DNA of 23,141 nucleotides from JBEKYD01 sp049509915 (GTDB lineage: Bacteria > Acidobacteriota > Terriglobia > Bryobacterales > Bryobacteraceae). Location of the stretch: positions 1 through 23,141 of the forward strand of contig JBEKZL010000109.1 of the NCBI GenBank assembly GCA_049509915.1. Direction: 5' to 3'. The notes under the pieces were generated by a model that saw only the letters and a list, made by a program, of their open reading frames with translations, ran no database searches and was not told where the DNA came from. Shown here piece by piece: positions 21,938 through 23,141 of the stretch. How positions within the stretch are numbered: position 1 is the stretch's first letter; the number at the start of each line of letters is the position of its first letter. The position numbers were made by a program, and so were the translations under genes.

Positions 21938-23141
21938 TTACTTCTTGCCGGCCAGGGCGCGGCGTATCGCATCGCCAAGTTCCTGGAGGTGATATGGCTT
22001 ACTCAGGAATGCCTCGGGGAGTTCTGGATGATTGCCGACCATTACTTGGGCTTTGTCGTAGCCGCTGGCCAGGACGACGGGGAGGCCGGGCGCCAATTTG
22101 CGCAGAGCAGCCAATGTTCCCCAGCCGTCCATGCGCGGCATGGTCACATCGCAAACCACGCAGCGGACTTCATCCTTGTGCTGCCGGAACACTTCTATAG
22201 CCTCGACACCATCTCCCGCCAGGAGCACCGCAAAACCAAGGCTTGTGAGTGCGCTTTGGCCGAGTTTGCGCACCATCGGTTCGTCTTCAACTAGCAGCAC
22301 TGTGCCGCCCCAAGCAACCTCAGACGATTTCGGCGCTTCGTCTGGCTGGCTGGCGACTTCTGCGTTTGACACCGGCAAGAAAACCCTGAAGGTGCTCCCT
22401 CGGCCCGGTTCAGTCATCACCGTGACGGCCCCTCCGTGCGCCCGAGCAATTCCCAGAACCACTGGCAGGCCGAGGCCCCGTCCAGTAAACTTGCTGGAGA
22501 AAAACGGGTCGAAGATTTTTTCGATATTTTCTTCCGCGATCCCGCTGCCCCGGTCCACCACTTCGAGGCAAGCGTAGGCATTGTCGAGCGGCCGCCAATC
22601 CAGGGGGAATCGTCGCCATGCGGGAATATCCGCCGGAGAAACCGTCTTGACGGTCAGGTGAACGGCGCCCTTGGCGTCACCGCCCGCCTCCCAGGCATTG
22701 GTGACCAGGTTGGTCAGGATCTGTTGTATCTCGTTGGCGTTCGCGCTGATGCCCGTTGGCGTTCGCGCTGATGCCCGGGCCGGGGGAGGGCAAGTCGGTC
22801 TCCAGGGCTCTGTCTATCGGTATGGCGGCCTGGAGCAAGCGGACGCTCCGGCGGCAGATCTCGGAGAGATCCAGCAGTTCATGCCGGGCTTGCGCTTGTC
22901 CGAGGTAGGTCAGCATCAATTTGCTCACCTCCGCCGCCTCGCGAGCCGCATGCAAGGCGTCGGTCAGCCGCTCGTCGGATCCCGCGCCCTGCGGCAAGTC
23001 GCCAATGGCCAGTTCCAGGTTCCCCATCACCGCCGCGAGATGGTTGTTGAAGTGGTGGGCGATCGCCCCGGCCATGCGCCCCAGCCCTTCGGCTTTCTGC
23101 AGTTGCCGGTATTGCGTCTCCACCTTCGCCCTTTTCTCTGC
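21938..23141 (-). pseudogene. Hybrid histidine kinase/response regulator, broken by a tandem duplication (5' end outside window)
   Basis: The upstream part, open from the window edge, reads AEGLGRMAGAIAHHFNNHLA (H-box) to SPGPGISANAN, then leaves frame. Downstream it resumes as EIQQILTNLVTNAWEAGG (N-box), VDRGSGIAEENIEKIFDPFF and GRGLGLPVVLGIARAHGG (G boxes), then a receiver domain: TVLLVEDEPMVRKLG, CVVCDVTMPRMDG with the phosphate-accepting Asp, and FLSKPYHLQELGDAIR. It ends in TAA at 21938. The break is a 22-base tandem duplication; removing one unit restores an unbroken protein. As it stands, the ATPase domain cannot be made with the H-box. Same strand as the PAS kinase, 224 bases upstream of its start. 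Confidence 0.88.
22732..22777. repeat. 22-bp perfect tandem duplication
   Basis: The unit TTGGCGTTCGCGCTGATGCC-CG occurs twice in direct succession (22734-22755 and 22756-22777), with two further matching bases before it. Because 22 is not a multiple of three it shifts the reading frame of the hybrid kinase. Confidence 0.95.

Noticed and set aside
1..23141. CRISPR arrays, tRNA, rRNA, integrase or transposase genes
   Set aside because: Looked for regularly spaced repeats, tRNA-like cloverleaf elements and recombinase motifs; none seen.

Overview
The window looks like chromosomal DNA of a free-living soil-type Gram-negative bacterium, most likely an acidobacterium (Bryobacterales/Terriglobia-like). 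This rests on high GC, strong GGAGG-type ribosome sites, and a gene mix typical of that phylum: DUF2934 proteins with His/Ala-rich modules, GYD and Mth938 domains, a GH27 secreted glycosidase, an Ig-like/dockerin-like C-terminus, and PAS and hybrid histidine kinases. The placement is inferred from gene families; no rRNA, tRNA or other marker gene is present. I see no insertion sequence, transposase, CRISPR array, tRNA or phage gene.

Layout. 1-5.4 kb: the end of a secreted Gly/His-rich protein, then a mostly minus-strand set of regulatory and stress genes: a Crp/Fnr regulator, a Vms1/baeRF-like (eRF1-fold) protein, a tandem-ACT protein, an Hsp20 chaperone and a two-module His/Ala-rich protein whose DUF2934 tail is frameshifted. 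5.4-7.2 kb: a mosaic of gene fragments (CheB, Crp/Fnr, an unidentified reading) around two tiny membrane-protein genes and one small hypothetical gene. 7.4-9.8 kb: one large secreted glycoside hydrolase, GH27 fused to a beta-propeller-like region. 10-11.6 kb: three broken genes (GYD domain, an unnamed conserved family, Mth938 domain). 11.8-16.1 kb: an envelope/stress group: a two-TM protein, an orphan bacterial-microcompartment shell protein, YtxH, a TM-anchored helical protein, a two-TM protein, CsbD, PRC-barrel and a BON lipoprotein. 16.8-19.5 kb: a GT87-type mannosyltransferase, a stalk-domain exported protein and an Ig/dockerin remnant. 19.9-23.1 kb: a second copy of a 23-residue membrane peptide, a PAS histidine kinase, and a hybrid histidine kinase broken by a 22-bp tandem duplication.

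The main theme is erosion. At least ten readings are recognisable only after allowing for frameshifts or truncations, and four kinds of sequence occur twice within 23 kb (Crp/Fnr, CheB N-terminus, the unnamed 'DYVDALLRTE' family, and the 23-residue peptide with its flanks). The intact genes are mainly short, well-expressed-looking stress and envelope genes, each with its own ribosome site and often its own promoter region. The likely shared job of the intact genes is cell-envelope and protein homeostasis under stress, with signalling proteins that partly still work.

The best candidates for something under-described are the duplicated 23-residue membrane peptide, the orphan microcompartment shell gene beside a fossil of a DUF499-like ATPase, the DYVDALLRTE family, and the GH27-propeller fusion. 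All calls come from reading the sequence; no searches were run.
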